Origin: Chloroflexota bacterium
GTDB lineage: Bacteria > Chloroflexota > Dehalococcoidia > Lucifugimonadales > JACPCK01
NCBI GenBank assembly: GCA_016179845.1
Contig: JACPCK010000055.1
Location: forward strand, 1 to 61,774
Reading direction: 5' to 3'
Length of the DNA: 61,774 nt
Shown here: positions 1 through 9,013 of the stretch, piece by piece
Layout: every line of letters starts with the position of its first letter
Numbering within the stretch: position 1 is the stretch's first letter
Notes under the pieces: model-generated
Seen by the model: only the letters and a program-made list of their open reading frames with translations
Database searches by the model: none
Told to the model about the DNA's origin: nothing
Translations under genes and position numbers: made by a program

Positions 1-144
1 TCCTGGACCCTCGCCAGGCGTAAAGCCCCAGGAGCTGTACCACTTATGATTCTCATAGCGACACTTTACCAGTGTCATCAATCATTATGAACGAGAGCAC
101 ATAGCGTCTGCCGTGAGCATCGGTCCTGGAGACGCCAGCAATCC

Positions 145-206
145 CAGGGTCTTTCGGTTGGCACCCTGGACGGACTCAGCCTGGCAGAAAAAAACGAAAG
201 ACCCTG
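145..206. repeat. Inverted repeat upstream of mutS
   Basis: Two perfect 12-nt arms, CAGGGTCTTTCG at 145-156 and CGAAAGACCCTG at 195-206, are separated by 38 nt. No T-tract follows. It could be a terminator of an upstream gene outside the window or an operator-like palindrome ahead of mutS. The rest of positions 1-242 shows no convincing gene. Confidence 0.5.
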
Positions 207-245
207 TGGCCCTGGCGCAGGTTTATTTTCGGGCTAGACGCCGTG

Positions 246-251
246 TACAAT
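246..251 (+). promoter_or_regulatory. Candidate -10 element of mutS
   Basis: TACAAT at 246-251 lies 7 nt before a GTG codon at 258 that is in frame with MutS. The -35 region is weak (TTTATT near 222-227). If real, transcription starts about at the GTG and the mRNA is leaderless. Confidence 0.35.
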
Positions 252-257
252 AGGCCC

Positions 258-2849
258 GTGGCCAGGCCCAGGGAAACCATTACGCCCGTACGCAGACAGT
301 TCCTAAGCATCAAGAAACGCTACCCCGATGCTATCGTCCTGTTCCGCCTCGGGGACTTTTATGAGGCTTTCGACGAGGATGCTCGCATTGTGGCGGGGGA
401 GCTGGAGATAGTCCTTACCGCTCGAGAGATGGGGAAGGGTGTGCGCGTACCCATGGCCGGCATCCCCCACCACGTTCTTGACAGCTACCTGGGCCGGCTC
501 GTGCGCAAAGGGTACAAGGTGGCGGTATGCGAGCAGCTTACGGACCCTGCCGCCTCCAAGGGGTTGGTAGAGCGGGACGTGATACGGGTGGTGACCCCGG
601 GAACGGTCATGGAGCCGGGCCTCCTGGAACAGAAGGCCAACAACTACCTGGCCGCTCTGGTCGTAGAAGGGCAAGAAGCGGGTCTGGCCTACGCCGACAT
701 CACCACCGCCGAGTTCGCCGTGACCCAGATCCCGCTGGAACGCCTGGCGCCTGAGCTGGAGCGGCTGGCCCCGGCGGAGCTGGTCCTCCCCTCCGGCTCG
801 GAGCCTCCGGCTGGCCTGGCATCGGCCATGGCGTCCCTGGAGCCTGCCTTATTCGCCCTGGACCAGAGCCACCAGACCCTGCTGGAGCACTTCGGCGTCG
901 CCACCCTGGAGGCCTACGGGTGTGAGCATCTGCCTCTGGCGGTAAGGGCCGCGGGCGCCCTCCTCAATTACCTGGGCAAGACGCACAAAGGGTTCCTCTC
1001 CCAGTTGACCTCCCTCCGCACCTACCAGACCAGCCAGTTCATGGTGCTGGACCCCCAGACCCTCAGGAACCTGGAGCTGTTCCAGGGAGGGCGCTTCGGC
1101 TCGGGCAAGTCCCTCTACGAGATGCTGGACCTGACCAAGACCGCCATGGGCGCCCGCCTCCTCAGGCGGTGGGCTGGCCAGCCCCTGCTGGATGCGGCGG
1201 AGATCAGGGCCCGTCAGGAGATGGTGGGATGGTTCAAGGAGAGCTCCCTGCGGAGGCGCAGGGTACAGGAGCTCTTTGCCCGGATGGTGGACATGGAGAG
1301 GGTAGTCACGCGGGTGCTGGCCGGCCTGGTCCAGCCCCGGGAGCTGATTGGCCTCCGGCGGGCCTTGGAGACGGTGCCTTCGCTACTTGAGATCATGAGG
1401 GGGGAGGAGGCTGCGCCGGAGTGGGCCTGGGCCGGCCTCCGACCGTGCCAGGAGGTGACGGACCTGCTGAAGGCGGCCCTTGAGGAGCCCCCCTCCACAA
1501 GGGTAGGTGAGGGAGGGGTGATAAGAAGGGGGTTCGCCCCAGAGCTGGACGAGGTACGCTCCGTCCTGGAAGACGTTAAGGGCTACATCGCCGGGCTGGA
1601 GGCCAAGGAGCGAGAGCGGACGGGCATAAAGTCCCTGAAGGTGGGGTACAACAGGGTCTTTGGGTACTACTTCCAGGTGACGACGCCCCACCTTCACCTG
1701 GCGCCGTCCGACTTTATCCGGCGCCAGACCCTGGTGGGGGGCGAAAGGTTCATCACCGCCGAGCTCAAGGAGCACGAGGCCCGCATTCTGTCGGCGCAGG
1801 AGCGCCTGGGAGAGCTGGAGAAGGCGCTCTATCAGCAGGTCTGTCACCAGGTGGCGGAGATGGCGCGGTCTTTGCTCTCCACGGCTGATGCCATAGCTCA
1901 CCTGGACGCGTTTTGCTCCCTGGGAGAGGTGGCAGACCGCTACGGCTACGTGCGGCCTCTCGTTGAGGAGGGGCAGGAGATAGAGATAAAAGGAGGAAGG
2001 CACCCCATGGTTGAACGGGTGCTGCCTCCGGGCGTCTTCGTGCCCAACGACGTCTACATCAGCAACAGGGACGCCCGTCTACTGGTGCTCACGGGGCCCA
2101 ACATGTCGGGCAAGTCCACCTTCATTCGGCAGGTGGCCCTCATCGTGCTCCTGACCCAGGTCGGCAGCTTCGTTCCCGCCGACAGCGCCAGGATCGGCCT
2201 GGTCGACCGGATCTTTACCCGGGTGGGCCTCCAGGACGACCTGACGGTGGGGCGATCCACATTCATGGTAGAGATGCTGGAGACGGCCCACATCCTGCAC
2301 CACGCCACACCCCGCTCCCTCATCATCCTGGACGAGATAGGCCGGGGGACCAGCACCTACGACGGCCTGGCCATCGCGCGCGCCGTAGCCGAGCATATCC
2401 ACGACCACCCACGGCTCGGGTGCCGGACTCTCTTCGCCACCCACTACCACGAGCTGACGGAGCTGGCAGACTACCTCTCGGGTGTGCGAAACTTTCGCGT
2501 GGCCGTGGCTGAGGAGGGGGACCGAGTGGTCTTCCTGTACCGCATCGTGCCGGGGGGAGCCGACAAGTCCTATGGGATCCACGTGGCGCAACTGGCAGGC
2601 CTCCCCAGGGCGGTCATCAGCCGTGCCTGGGAGCTAATGGCCTCCCTGGAGAGCGCCGAGAACCGCGCCCGGCTGGCGCCTGCAAAAGGAGCAGGCTCGC
2701 CAGCACAGCAATTGCCCCTTCTGCCGCCGCCGGACCACCGCCTGCTGGAAGAGCTGAGGGCCCTGGACATACCCAACATGACCCCCGTAGAAGCCCTCAA
2801 TACCCTCTACCGCCTGCACCAGAGGGCACAAGAGGCCCCGGAAACCTAG
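258..2849 (+). CDS. mutS: DNA mismatch repair protein MutS
   Basis: MutS recognises mismatches and small loops in DNA and signals repair through its ATPase. About 863 residues, normal for the family. The N-terminal mismatch-binding domain carries the FRLGDFYEAF stretch, with the Phe and Glu that contact the mispair. The C-terminal ABC-type ATPase has Walker A GPNMSGKST and the signature region DEIGRGTSTYDG. The open frame extends to a GTG at 243, but that codon overlaps a -10-like TACAAT, so the GTG at 258 is preferred. Neither has a Shine-Dalgarno sequence. There is no mutL nearby. Confidence 0.95.
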   Translation: MARPRETITPVRRQFLSIKKRYPDAIVLFRLGDFYEAFDEDARIVAGELEIVLTAREMGKGVRVPMAGIPHHVLDSYLGRLVRKGYKVAVCEQLTDPAASKGLVERDVIRVVTPGTVMEPGLLEQKANNYLAALVVEGQEAGLAYADITTAEFAVTQIPLERLAPELERLAPAELVLPSGSEPPAGLASAMASLEPALFALDQSHQTLLEHFGVATLEAYGCEHLPLAVRAAGALLNYLGKTHKGFLSQLTSLRTYQTSQFMVLDPQTLRNLELFQGGRFGSGKSLYEMLDLTKTAMGARLLRRWAGQPLLDAAEIRARQEMVGWFKESSLRRRRVQELFARMVDMERVVTRVLAGLVQPRELIGLRRALETVPSLLEIMRGEEAAPEWAWAGLRPCQEVTDLLKAALEEPPSTRVGEGGVIRRGFAPELDEVRSVLEDVKGYIAGLEAKERERTGIKSLKVGYNRVFGYYFQVTTPHLHLAPSDFIRRQTLVGGERFITAELKEHEARILSAQERLGELEKALYQQVCHQVAEMARSLLSTADAIAHLDAFCSLGEVADRYGYVRPLVEEGQEIEIKGGRHPMVERVLPPGVFVPNDVYISNRDARLLVLTGPNMSGKSTFIRQVALIVLLTQVGSFVPADSARIGLVDRIFTRVGLQDDLTVGRSTFMVEMLETAHILHHATPRSLIILDEIGRGTSTYDGLAIARAVAEHIHDHPRLGCRTLFATHYHELTELADYLSGVRNFRVAVAEEGDRVVFLYRIVPGGADKSYGIHVAQLAGLPRAVISRAWELMASLESAENRARLAPAKGAGSPAQQLPLLPPPDHRLLEELRALDIPNMTPVEALNTLYRLHQRAQEAPET

Positions 2850-2940
2850 ATATACCCCCTGTGCCCCTTCGAAAGAGCAAGAGCCTCTCGAACTCATCTG
2901 GCTTTGCTGACAATAATAGACCTTACACACCAATCGCGAG

Positions 2941-2949
2941 TGCTATACT
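2941..2949 (+). promoter_or_regulatory. Extended -10 promoter of the DUF3800 gene
   Basis: TGCTATACT is an extended -10 (TGn-TATACT). The predicted transcription start coincides with the GTG start codon at 2956, suggesting a leaderless mRNA. No good -35 hexamer is seen. Confidence 0.5.
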
Positions 2950-2955
2950 CGTGCT

Positions 2956-3717
2956 GTGTCTTACCGCGTCTACATTGACGAGTCAGGTGACCATAGTTAC
3001 AAGGGCCTAGACGATTTGTCTAGGAGGTATTTGGGACTGACTGGAGTTGTTGTTCTCAAGGCCCGATACAATCCATATATACCAAATAGCCTGGAATCAT
3101 TGAAAATCCGATACTTCAATTATGACTCTGACAATCCTCCTATCCTTACTCGGAAGAGCCTGATTGAGCGCAAGTCAGCATTTGGCGTCCTTCGGGATAA
3201 TAAGACCAACGCTGCCTGGGAAGAAGAGCTACTGAGCTTCTTATCTGCTTTGCCTATGCAGGTATTCACCATTGTCAAAGACAAGAAGGAACATTTTGAC
3301 AGGTACGCAGACGCTTCGTGGAATCCATATGACTATAGTCTCAAGGTATTATTAAATCGTATCCGTGGCTGGCTGAAGCTCCGCAAGGCAACGGCTGACA
3401 TCATGCCTGAGTCACGGGGGACAACAGAAGACAACCAACTACTCGCTTCCTATATTAGCCTGCGGACGGAAGACTCAGTGTATGCTACGGCTGCTGAGTG
3501 CAAAGCTGTGTTCCCTAACGAACGCTTGTTATTCAAGAGAAAAGACCAAAACATTGCCGGGCTTCAGATTGCAGACCTCATCGCAGCCGAGCAAAAGCTG
3601 CTTACTGTTCAAGAGAAGGGCAGGCCCTTACCTCGCAACATCGGGGAGTTCGGGGAAAAGGTAAACAAAGCGATCGAAGGCAAGGTCAATCAGTACGGGC
3701 GCTATCTCTTGGAGTAA
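2956..3717 (+). CDS. DUF3800 domain-containing protein
   Basis: A 253-residue protein with the N-terminal YIDESGDHS motif that defines DUF3800. Further acidic residues, including a late Q-I-A-D segment in GLQIADLIAAEQ, fit the proposed RNase H-like fold with metal-binding carboxylates. The function is not established; members are often found in mobile or defence-rich regions. Base composition is clearly lower in GC than mutS, and a Vsr remnant lies downstream, so this looks like an acquired gene. It starts at GTG 2956, directly after an extended -10, with no Shine-Dalgarno. A strong hairpin follows the stop codon. Confidence 0.85.
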   Translation: MSYRVYIDESGDHSYKGLDDLSRRYLGLTGVVVLKARYNPYIPNSLESLKIRYFNYDSDNPPILTRKSLIERKSAFGVLRDNKTNAAWEEELLSFLSALPMQVFTIVKDKKEHFDRYADASWNPYDYSLKVLLNRIRGWLKLRKATADIMPESRGTTEDNQLLASYISLRTEDSVYATAAECKAVFPNERLLFKRKDQNIAGLQIADLIAAEQKLLTVQEKGRPLPRNIGEFGEKVNKAIEGKVNQYGRYLLE

Positions 3718-3720
3718 AAT

Positions 3721-3752
3721 GGAGCGGGCAGGCATTGATGCCTGCCCGCTCC
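3721..3752 (+). terminator. Hairpin after the DUF3800 gene
   Basis: A perfect 14-bp stem (3721-3734 with 3739-3752) with a TTGA loop begins 3 nt after the stop codon. There is no T-tract, so it may terminate inefficiently or protect the 3' end. Confidence 0.6.
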
Positions 3753-3817
3753 ACGCTGGCCCTCACGGACCATCCATGAGAATACTACCACAAGATGTCA
3801 AGAGAAACAAGTGTTCT

Positions 3818-4021
3818 ATGACAAAAGGCCGAGCGAAGGGCGACACCTCAATCTCCCTGCACCCGCTTTCCTTTGACGAAGCTATAGCAGCGCTAGCCAA
3901 GACCCCTAAGCGTAGGAGTTCTCCGGCTGGGGAGTCTGGCAGTACCACAGTACCCTCCCGTGAACCTGCCGAAGCACAAGGCTGTCGTTCTTGTCCAAGG
4001 ATGCTTCTGGCACAACCATGA
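3818..4021 (+). CDS. Small hypothetical protein, possibly truncated
   Basis: A short open frame from ATG 3818 encodes a basic start (MTKGRAKGDTS) followed by SLHPLSFDEAIAALAKTPKR, which resembles the end of small uncharacterised proteins with a P-L-[ST]-F-[DE]-E-A motif. About 45 residues in, the frame runs into low-complexity sequence overlapping the Vsr remnant in another frame, so its natural C-terminus was probably lost at the same junction. A weak ribosome site (AGAGAAA) precedes it. Confidence 0.35.
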   Translation: MTKGRAKGDTSISLHPLSFDEAIAALAKTPKRRSSPAGESGSTTVPSREPAEAQGCRSCPRMLLAQP

Positions 4022-4205
4022 TTGCGGGCGAGGCAGGGTGCTGTCGTCCAATCAGGACTATTGGGCGCGGAAACTTGCCCGCAGCGTTGCCAAGGACAAG
4101 CAGAATGTAGCGGCCTTGGAAGCGCTTGGCTGGCGGGTGCTTGTGGTATGGGAGTGCAATCTGGAATCAGGCGTCAGCGAGGCAATTCAAGCTCTTGTGG
4201 CCTAG
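3960..4205 (+). pseudogene. Vsr (very short patch repair) endonuclease, C-terminal fragment
   Basis: The 81 codons from GTG 3960 match the C-terminal half of Vsr nickases: VVLVQGCFWHNHDC is the conserved block with the HGCFWH-type zinc and active-site residues, and GWRVLVVWECNLE is the typical last strand. The N-terminal part of the family, with the first catalytic Asp and about 60 residues, is absent; a stop lies in frame at 3894. Full Vsr cuts near T:G mismatches made by 5-methylcytosine deamination and usually sits beside a cytosine methyltransferase. None is present here, so this is a decayed remnant. Confidence 0.75.
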
Positions 4206-4234
4206 CCCCTAGGGAGCCTAGGACCTTTAGAGCA

Positions 4235-4340
4235 AAGCCCTGGGCCAGGGAGAGGGGGAGAACATATTCCTCTGGGGACACCCCAGACCCCGGCAGGGGG
4301 CTCTGCCCCCTGCACTCCCCTTTTTCAGCAGCCTGCTAGC
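4235..4340. repeat. Multi-hairpin GC-rich intergenic repeat, copy 1
   Basis: Contains CTGGGG/CCCCAG (4272-4286), GCAGGGGGC/GCCCCCTGC (4293-4313), then CTGCACTCCC, a short T-tract and CAGCAGCCTGCT. The same order of elements recurs at 35961-36030, and related hairpins at 54331-54424. It sits between convergent genes. Confidence 0.6.
4293..4325 (+). terminator. Rho-independent-type terminator inside repeat copy 1
   Basis: A 9-bp GC stem with a TCT loop (4293-4313) is followed 7 nt later by TTTTT (4321-4325) on the plus strand. It could end transcription from the DUF3800/Vsr side. Confidence 0.45.
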
Positions 4341-4349
4341 AGGGGCGGG

Positions 4350-5735
4350 TCAGCTCTCCATCTGCACGGTGACGGAGCTGGGGATGGCAGGTTTGGGCAG
4401 CTCTCCTGACACGGGAAAGCCATAGTCCTTCAGCAGGATACGAGCTACCTTGCGGCCCAGGCGGACGCTGTAGTTTGTTCCCCTGTCCTCCGGGTAGACC
4501 TGGGTGGTGTTGGCCAGGTACAGGTTCCTTATGGGCGTGTGATGTTCGGGTATTTGCCTGGAGTAGTTGACCCCTACCACCGGCTGAGCGGCGTCCTCCC
4601 GGTGGTAGTGGCTGTTCTCAATCCAAGAGAGCGAAAACTGGGGGTTCAGCTTCTGTAGATGGGGCAGGTAGGCATCCAGTAGCTCCTGGTGCTTCATGAA
4701 ATACATGGGGTTCTCCCTGCCCAGGTAGTTGGAAAGGTACACCAGGTGCTTTCCACCGTAGTGCTCCGGGCCCACGAAGTTGGTGTGCCCAATGACGGCC
4801 ACGAAGGGGATGCTTCGGTCGGCGATGTTGAGCCAGTAGATTTGAGAGATGGGCTGCTTCAGCTCCAGGATCACAAGGACGGCAGCCAGGTAGGTGACAC
4901 CTGCCAGCTTCTCCTCGTACGTCTTGGGGAGAGTGGGCACAAGCCTGGGAAAGATGTAGGAGGGCACTGTGGCAACAACGGCATCGAATGGCTCCACGGT
5001 CACTCCCTGGCCCGGCAGCTCAACCTCCAGGCCGACGGCCCGACCCTCCTCTACGACCACGCGCCTAACCGCCGCGGAGGTGTACACGCGCCCGCCCTTG
5101 CTCCTGATGAACTCGCCCAGGGTATCGAAGATCTCGCCGAAGCTGCCCATAGGATAGCCCAGCTTCTCTTTAGCCATGCCGCGGCCCCTGGAGGCGAACC
5201 GGAGGGCGATCTTCCCCCAGAACCAGGTCATCCCTACCTGGTCGTAGCGTTCGCCAAACTTCCCTCGAAGAAGGGGTTCCCACACCGCCCGGTAGGCCGC
5301 CTGGCCGACCCTGGCTGGGAGCCACCCGGCGGCCGTGTAGGGCTCAAGACGCCGCCAATCTTTCTCGCGATTCAGCAGGAGGGTCACGGCGCCCAGACGC
5401 AATCGGTCCAGGAGGCCAATGCCTCGAAACCTGAGCAGGTCCAGGGGCGTAACGAAATTCCATATGCGCCCGCCGTGATACAGCCCCACCTTGGAGCTGA
5501 TCCAGGCCAGCCGGGGGCCGAGCCCCAGCTCGCTCATCAGCGCCACCATGTCCACATCGCTGACGAAGAGGTGGTGGTAGCCCCGCTCCAGCCTGGCGCC
5601 GCCCACATCGAAGGTAGAGGCCTGGCCTCCGAGGAAGGGGGCCCGCTCGAAGACCGTGGCCTGGTGCCCCTGCTTGATGAGCTCGTAGGCGGCAGCCAGC
5701 CCTGCGGCGCCGCCCCCGATGACGCCTACATTCAC
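4350..5735 (-). CDS. NAD(P)/FAD-dependent oxidoreductase, amine-oxidase/desaturase type
   Basis: A 461-residue flavoprotein with an N-terminal FAD Rossmann motif, VGVIGGGAAGLAAAYEL, and a following GG motif (FLGGQASTFDVGG). The overall layout matches protoporphyrinogen-oxidase, carotene-desaturase and UDP-galactopyranose-mutase-like proteins; the substrate cannot be read from sequence. Its ATG overlaps the stop of the flippase-like gene (ATGA), so the two are translationally coupled. With the glycosyltransferase genes upstream, it may act on a lipid or sugar-lipid of the envelope (inference). Confidence 0.8.
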   Translation of the reverse strand: MNVGVIGGGAAGLAAAYELIKQGHQATVFERAPFLGGQASTFDVGGARLERGYHHLFVSDVDMVALMSELGLGPRLAWISSKVGLYHGGRIWNFVTPLDLLRFRGIGLLDRLRLGAVTLLLNREKDWRRLEPYTAAGWLPARVGQAAYRAVWEPLLRGKFGERYDQVGMTWFWGKIALRFASRGRGMAKEKLGYPMGSFGEIFDTLGEFIRSKGGRVYTSAAVRRVVVEEGRAVGLEVELPGQGVTVEPFDAVVATVPSYIFPRLVPTLPKTYEEKLAGVTYLAAVLVILELKQPISQIYWLNIADRSIPFVAVIGHTNFVGPEHYGGKHLVYLSNYLGRENPMYFMKHQELLDAYLPHLQKLNPQFSLSWIENSHYHREDAAQPVVGVNYSRQIPEHHTPIRNLYLANTTQVYPEDRGTNYSVRLGRKVARILLKDYGFPVSGELPKPAIPSSVTVQMES

Positions 5736-6820
5736 TTCAGGTCACCCCCTGCGACAGCTCCCTTGACCTCCTGGCCCATGCCCGCGGCCTGGCTCCGGCG
5801 GGTCACCTGGGCCAGGGAGAGGTTGCCGCTCCAGAGGTAAACCAGCCCCAGGAGGGTCACCGGCGCCAGAAGGGCCACGTGGAGGACCACCGCATAGGCT
5901 GCCGCCAAGGGCGCGGCCACTCCCAGGCTCACAAGCGCCACCTTGACAAAGAACTCGAAGGGGCCAACACCTCCGCCGGTGGATGGCAACGAGGTAGCCA
6001 GGTTAGACAAGGCCGTTGCCACCAGGATTCCGGCTCCCAGGGACCACCAGCTTGTGAAGAGGGTGTCCAGGCCGAAGGAGAAGGCGATAGTGAAGTACAT
6101 GGCCGCCTCGGCCAGCCAGACAAGAAGAGAAAGGATCAAGACAAGCAGCAGCCCCCTGGCGGTGCGCAGGGTGGCAAGACCCTGCACAAAGAGCAGCGCA
6201 AGGGATTCCAAACGGAGACGCAGGGTTTTAGGCAGGAATATAAGTCGTCGCCTGACGGCCAACCCGATAAGCCGATCGCCCCAAAAGGCAAGAGTGAGAA
6301 GCACGCTGAACGCCGCGACAAATGGAAGAGCGATGAGTGATGCTAAAGCTATCCACGAGACTCCTGAAGTCTCGCTGATTCTTTGCAACAACTCCGGGGA
6401 GAAGGCAAGGTAAAGACCCGCTATCCCTACTACTATCAGGGCAAGGCCGTCGAAGGCCCGCTCCACCACTATGGTGGCGAGCCCAGCGGCCATTCCCACG
6501 TTTTCCCGCTGTTTCAGGTAGTAGGCCCGAACCAGCTCGCCCAGTCGCACCGGCAGGAGGTTGTTGGCCATGTAGCCCACAGCCAGGACCCTCCAGAGCC
6601 TGAGTATGGGAAAGGAGCCCAGGGGCTTGAGGACTACCCTCCAGCGGAGGGCCCTGAGCCCGAGGGCCAGGAAATACAAAGCGACGCCGGGGATGATCCA
6701 GAGGTAGTTTGCCTGGGCCAGGGCACGCCCCACCTCCTTCAGGTCCACGCGGTAGAAAAAGAGGACGATGAAGATGAGGCTCAGGCCAGCCCCCAGCCAG
6801 AAACGGGAGGACTTCAGCAA
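5732..6820 (-). CDS. Lysylphosphatidylglycerol synthase TM-region / flippase-like protein (UPF0104)
   Basis: A 362-residue polytopic membrane protein with about eight hydrophobic segments. It has the family landmarks LRALRWRVVLKPLG, NNLLPVRLGELVRAYYL and the late SLPSTGGGVGPFEFF. These belong to the LPG-synthase transmembrane / UPF0104 family, implicated in lipid or lipid-linked sugar flipping. It lies between an Agl23-type glycosyltransferase and an FAD oxidoreductase, consistent with envelope glycolipid biogenesis. The start is TTG 6820 with only a distant GGAGG. An 82-nt gap separates it from the upstream gene. Confidence 0.8.
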   Translation of the reverse strand: MLKSSRFWLGAGLSLIFIVLFFYRVDLKEVGRALAQANYLWIIPGVALYFLALGLRALRWRVVLKPLGSFPILRLWRVLAVGYMANNLLPVRLGELVRAYYLKQRENVGMAAGLATIVVERAFDGLALIVVGIAGLYLAFSPELLQRISETSGVSWIALASLIALPFVAAFSVLLTLAFWGDRLIGLAVRRRLIFLPKTLRLRLESLALLFVQGLATLRTARGLLLVLILSLLVWLAEAAMYFTIAFSFGLDTLFTSWWSLGAGILVATALSNLATSLPSTGGGVGPFEFFVKVALVSLGVAAPLAAAYAVVLHVALLAPVTLLGLVYLWSGNLSLAQVTRRSQAAGMGQEVKGAVAGGDLK

Positions 6821-6902
6821 GGCCTACCGGCCCTCCGCTGCCGGGGCGCAGCCAACGGGATAGGGCCTCTATATCGCCCAAAATGGCCCGCAACCGTATC
6901 AA

Positions 6903-9011
6903 TCATGGGCCCTGCGCTGTGAGCCCCTTGCGGAAATAGGCGTAGGCGTCAACGGACCCCAGAGCAGTGTCAATCTTGCGGTAGAGCCAGTAGTCCAGGG
7001 TCGTTCGCCACTGACGCCGGTCGGTAAGGCCTGCCCAGAACTTGCCGGGCGTCACGCCACGGTAGCTCTCTGGGAACCACCAGCGGTGGCGATAGCGCTG
7101 CCCCCGGGTGTAATCGTCCTCCAGCTTGGGCCGGACCTTGTGGTCGTTGCCAGCGTTCACAAGGAGGACTGCTGCCTGTCGGTCGGGCTCGGCGTTGTTC
7201 AGGTCCGGATAGCCCACAGCTTTGTACCGCCTGAAATACCACACCCAGGGCCAGGCGAAGCCATCGGCCCCGTCAACGGTGATCTTCAGGTTCTCCCCTT
7301 CCCCTGTCGTCTTAGCGATGGAGGCGACCTCTCTGGCCAGCCTGGGTATGTCGGGAGACGTCTGGGTATAGACCAGCATCTCCACCGGCACGTCCCCGTT
7401 GATATAGGTAACGCGCCAGCCCGCCCTGACCGTCAGCACAAGCAAGAAAAGGGCAAGGGAGAGGCCCAGCAGGCTAGCGCCTCCCTGATTTCCTAGCCGG
7501 AAGGAGGTGTACAGGGCACCGCCCAGAAGAGCAATGAGGACCAGGGCAAGGCCTGTGACGCTGAGGACGCTGACAAACTCGCCCCTCTCGGGCTCGTAAA
7601 GGAGCAGGCGTAGGAAGAGGAGGATGAATAGAGAAACCAGAGGCAAAGCCAGGATGGCGCCCTTCTCCCAGGCCTGCCGCCAGGGCACACTCTCGATGAG
7701 ATGTCCGAGAAACCGCCCGCCCAGGACAATCAGGGGCAGGGCCACCATTACCAGGAGCCAGGGCATCTTCTCCGACGCCCAGGTGAAGAGGAGGAAGTTG
7801 ACCAGTGCCCAGTAGATCAGGAACTGGCCAAAGCGGTCACGTTTCAGCACGTAGTAGATACCGCCAATGACAGCGAACAGGAAGGGAAGGAACTCATAGG
7901 TCCAGCCGATGACAAAGTAGTAGTACCAGGGCTGGCCGCCGCGGGCCACACCCTGCTGGGCGATCCAGTACCCCATGGACTGCCACATGCCCGAGCCTAT
8001 TCCCAGGAGGTTTGTGAAGACCGTGGTGTAGAGGAGGAGCCAGATAGCGTAGTAGATGGCGGCAGCGAGAAGCCAACGCCTCCAGCTCCACCGCAGGCCT
8101 ACATATACTGAGGCAACCAGAAAAGCGGTGACGACACCCGCCGCCACCGGTATTCCTACTCCCATGGGCATCCCGACGCGCCCCTTGGTCCAATCACTGT
8201 TGGCCAGAACCAGGCCCGCTTCCTTGAGAGGTGGTATCTGGTCAACCAGGCTGGTCAGAGGCGCCCACAGGGGCAGGGTAAGAGTGATCATAAGGATGAG
8301 GAAGCTCCCTGCCCTGGAGAACTCGGCCAGGCGCCTCCTGCCCAGCAACCACGGCCCCAGGTCCAGGGTGGCAAGGACAAAAAGGAAGCTGCCAAGGCCC
8401 AGGGCCACGATGTAGGAGGTCTCCTTGGTGGAGAACATGAGGGCCAGGAGGGCGGCCCCCAGGAACAGGTAGCGGTGTTTCCCTTCCTCCAGGTAACGCC
8501 ACAGGACCGTTACCAGGCCCAGGGTCCATACGGCCATAATGATGTCGTTGCGGGCGAAGCGGCTGAAGTAGAGCATAGTGGGGGAAAAGGCCAACAGAAG
8601 GGACACCATAATGGTGCCCCAGCGGCCCAACCAGGGCCTCAACAGGAAGGGGAGGGCCACCAGGGCCGTGCCAAAGAGGGTGTACTGGAGCCTGGCCGTG
8701 AAGTCGCTATCGCCAAACAGGAAGAAAACAAGGGCGTTGCCGTGGAACTGGAATGGGCCGTGCATCATCGGATCGTGGACGTAGCCCTGTCCCTGGGAGA
8801 ATCTGTAGCTGAACCAGGCGATGAGGCTTTCGTCGTGGTGGATGGCCCTGGAGCCCAGGTCCCACAGCCTCATCATCAAGGCCACGAGCAAGAGGGCAGC
8901 CAGGAAGGCCCACTCCCACCGGCTCATGGGCGACACCACCTGCGGCCGGGTTTCCCCTTCCTCAAGACCCGGGGTCTCCCGCCCTGCGTCGATTACCCGT
9001 TCCTCAGCCAT
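6903..9011 (-). CDS. Flippase activity-associated protein Agl23 family (TIGR03663) membrane glycosyltransferase
   Basis: A 702-residue protein with about a dozen membrane segments and a C-terminal soluble domain. After the first membrane helix, HHDESLIAWFSYRF gives the Asp-Glu pair of GT-C transferases. HDPMMHGPFQFHGNALVFF and FGDSDFTARL are hallmarks of TIGR03663. GT-C enzymes transfer sugars from polyprenyl-phosphate donors on the outer membrane face. The gene begins 2 nt after the stop of the DUF2298 gene, its usual neighbour. Exact donor and acceptor are unknown. Confidence 0.85.
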   Translation of the reverse strand: MAEERVIDAGRETPGLEEGETRPQVVSPMSRWEWAFLAALLLVALMMRLWDLGSRAIHHDESLIAWFSYRFSQGQGYVHDPMMHGPFQFHGNALVFFLFGDSDFTARLQYTLFGTALVALPFLLRPWLGRWGTIMVSLLLAFSPTMLYFSRFARNDIIMAVWTLGLVTVLWRYLEEGKHRYLFLGAALLALMFSTKETSYIVALGLGSFLFVLATLDLGPWLLGRRRLAEFSRAGSFLILMITLTLPLWAPLTSLVDQIPPLKEAGLVLANSDWTKGRVGMPMGVGIPVAAGVVTAFLVASVYVGLRWSWRRWLLAAAIYYAIWLLLYTTVFTNLLGIGSGMWQSMGYWIAQQGVARGGQPWYYYFVIGWTYEFLPFLFAVIGGIYYVLKRDRFGQFLIYWALVNFLLFTWASEKMPWLLVMVALPLIVLGGRFLGHLIESVPWRQAWEKGAILALPLVSLFILLFLRLLLYEPERGEFVSVLSVTGLALVLIALLGGALYTSFRLGNQGGASLLGLSLALFLLVLTVRAGWRVTYINGDVPVEMLVYTQTSPDIPRLAREVASIAKTTGEGENLKITVDGADGFAWPWVWYFRRYKAVGYPDLNNAEPDRQAAVLLVNAGNDHKVRPKLEDDYTRGQRYRHRWWFPESYRGVTPGKFWAGLTDRRQWRTTLDYWLYRKIDTALGSVDAYAYFRKGLTAQGP

Positions 9012-9013
9012 GC

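Noticed and set aside
4689-5840. 383-residue plus-strand frame
   Set aside because: It is antisense to the FAD oxidoreductase, with biased composition typical of a GC-rich shadow frame.
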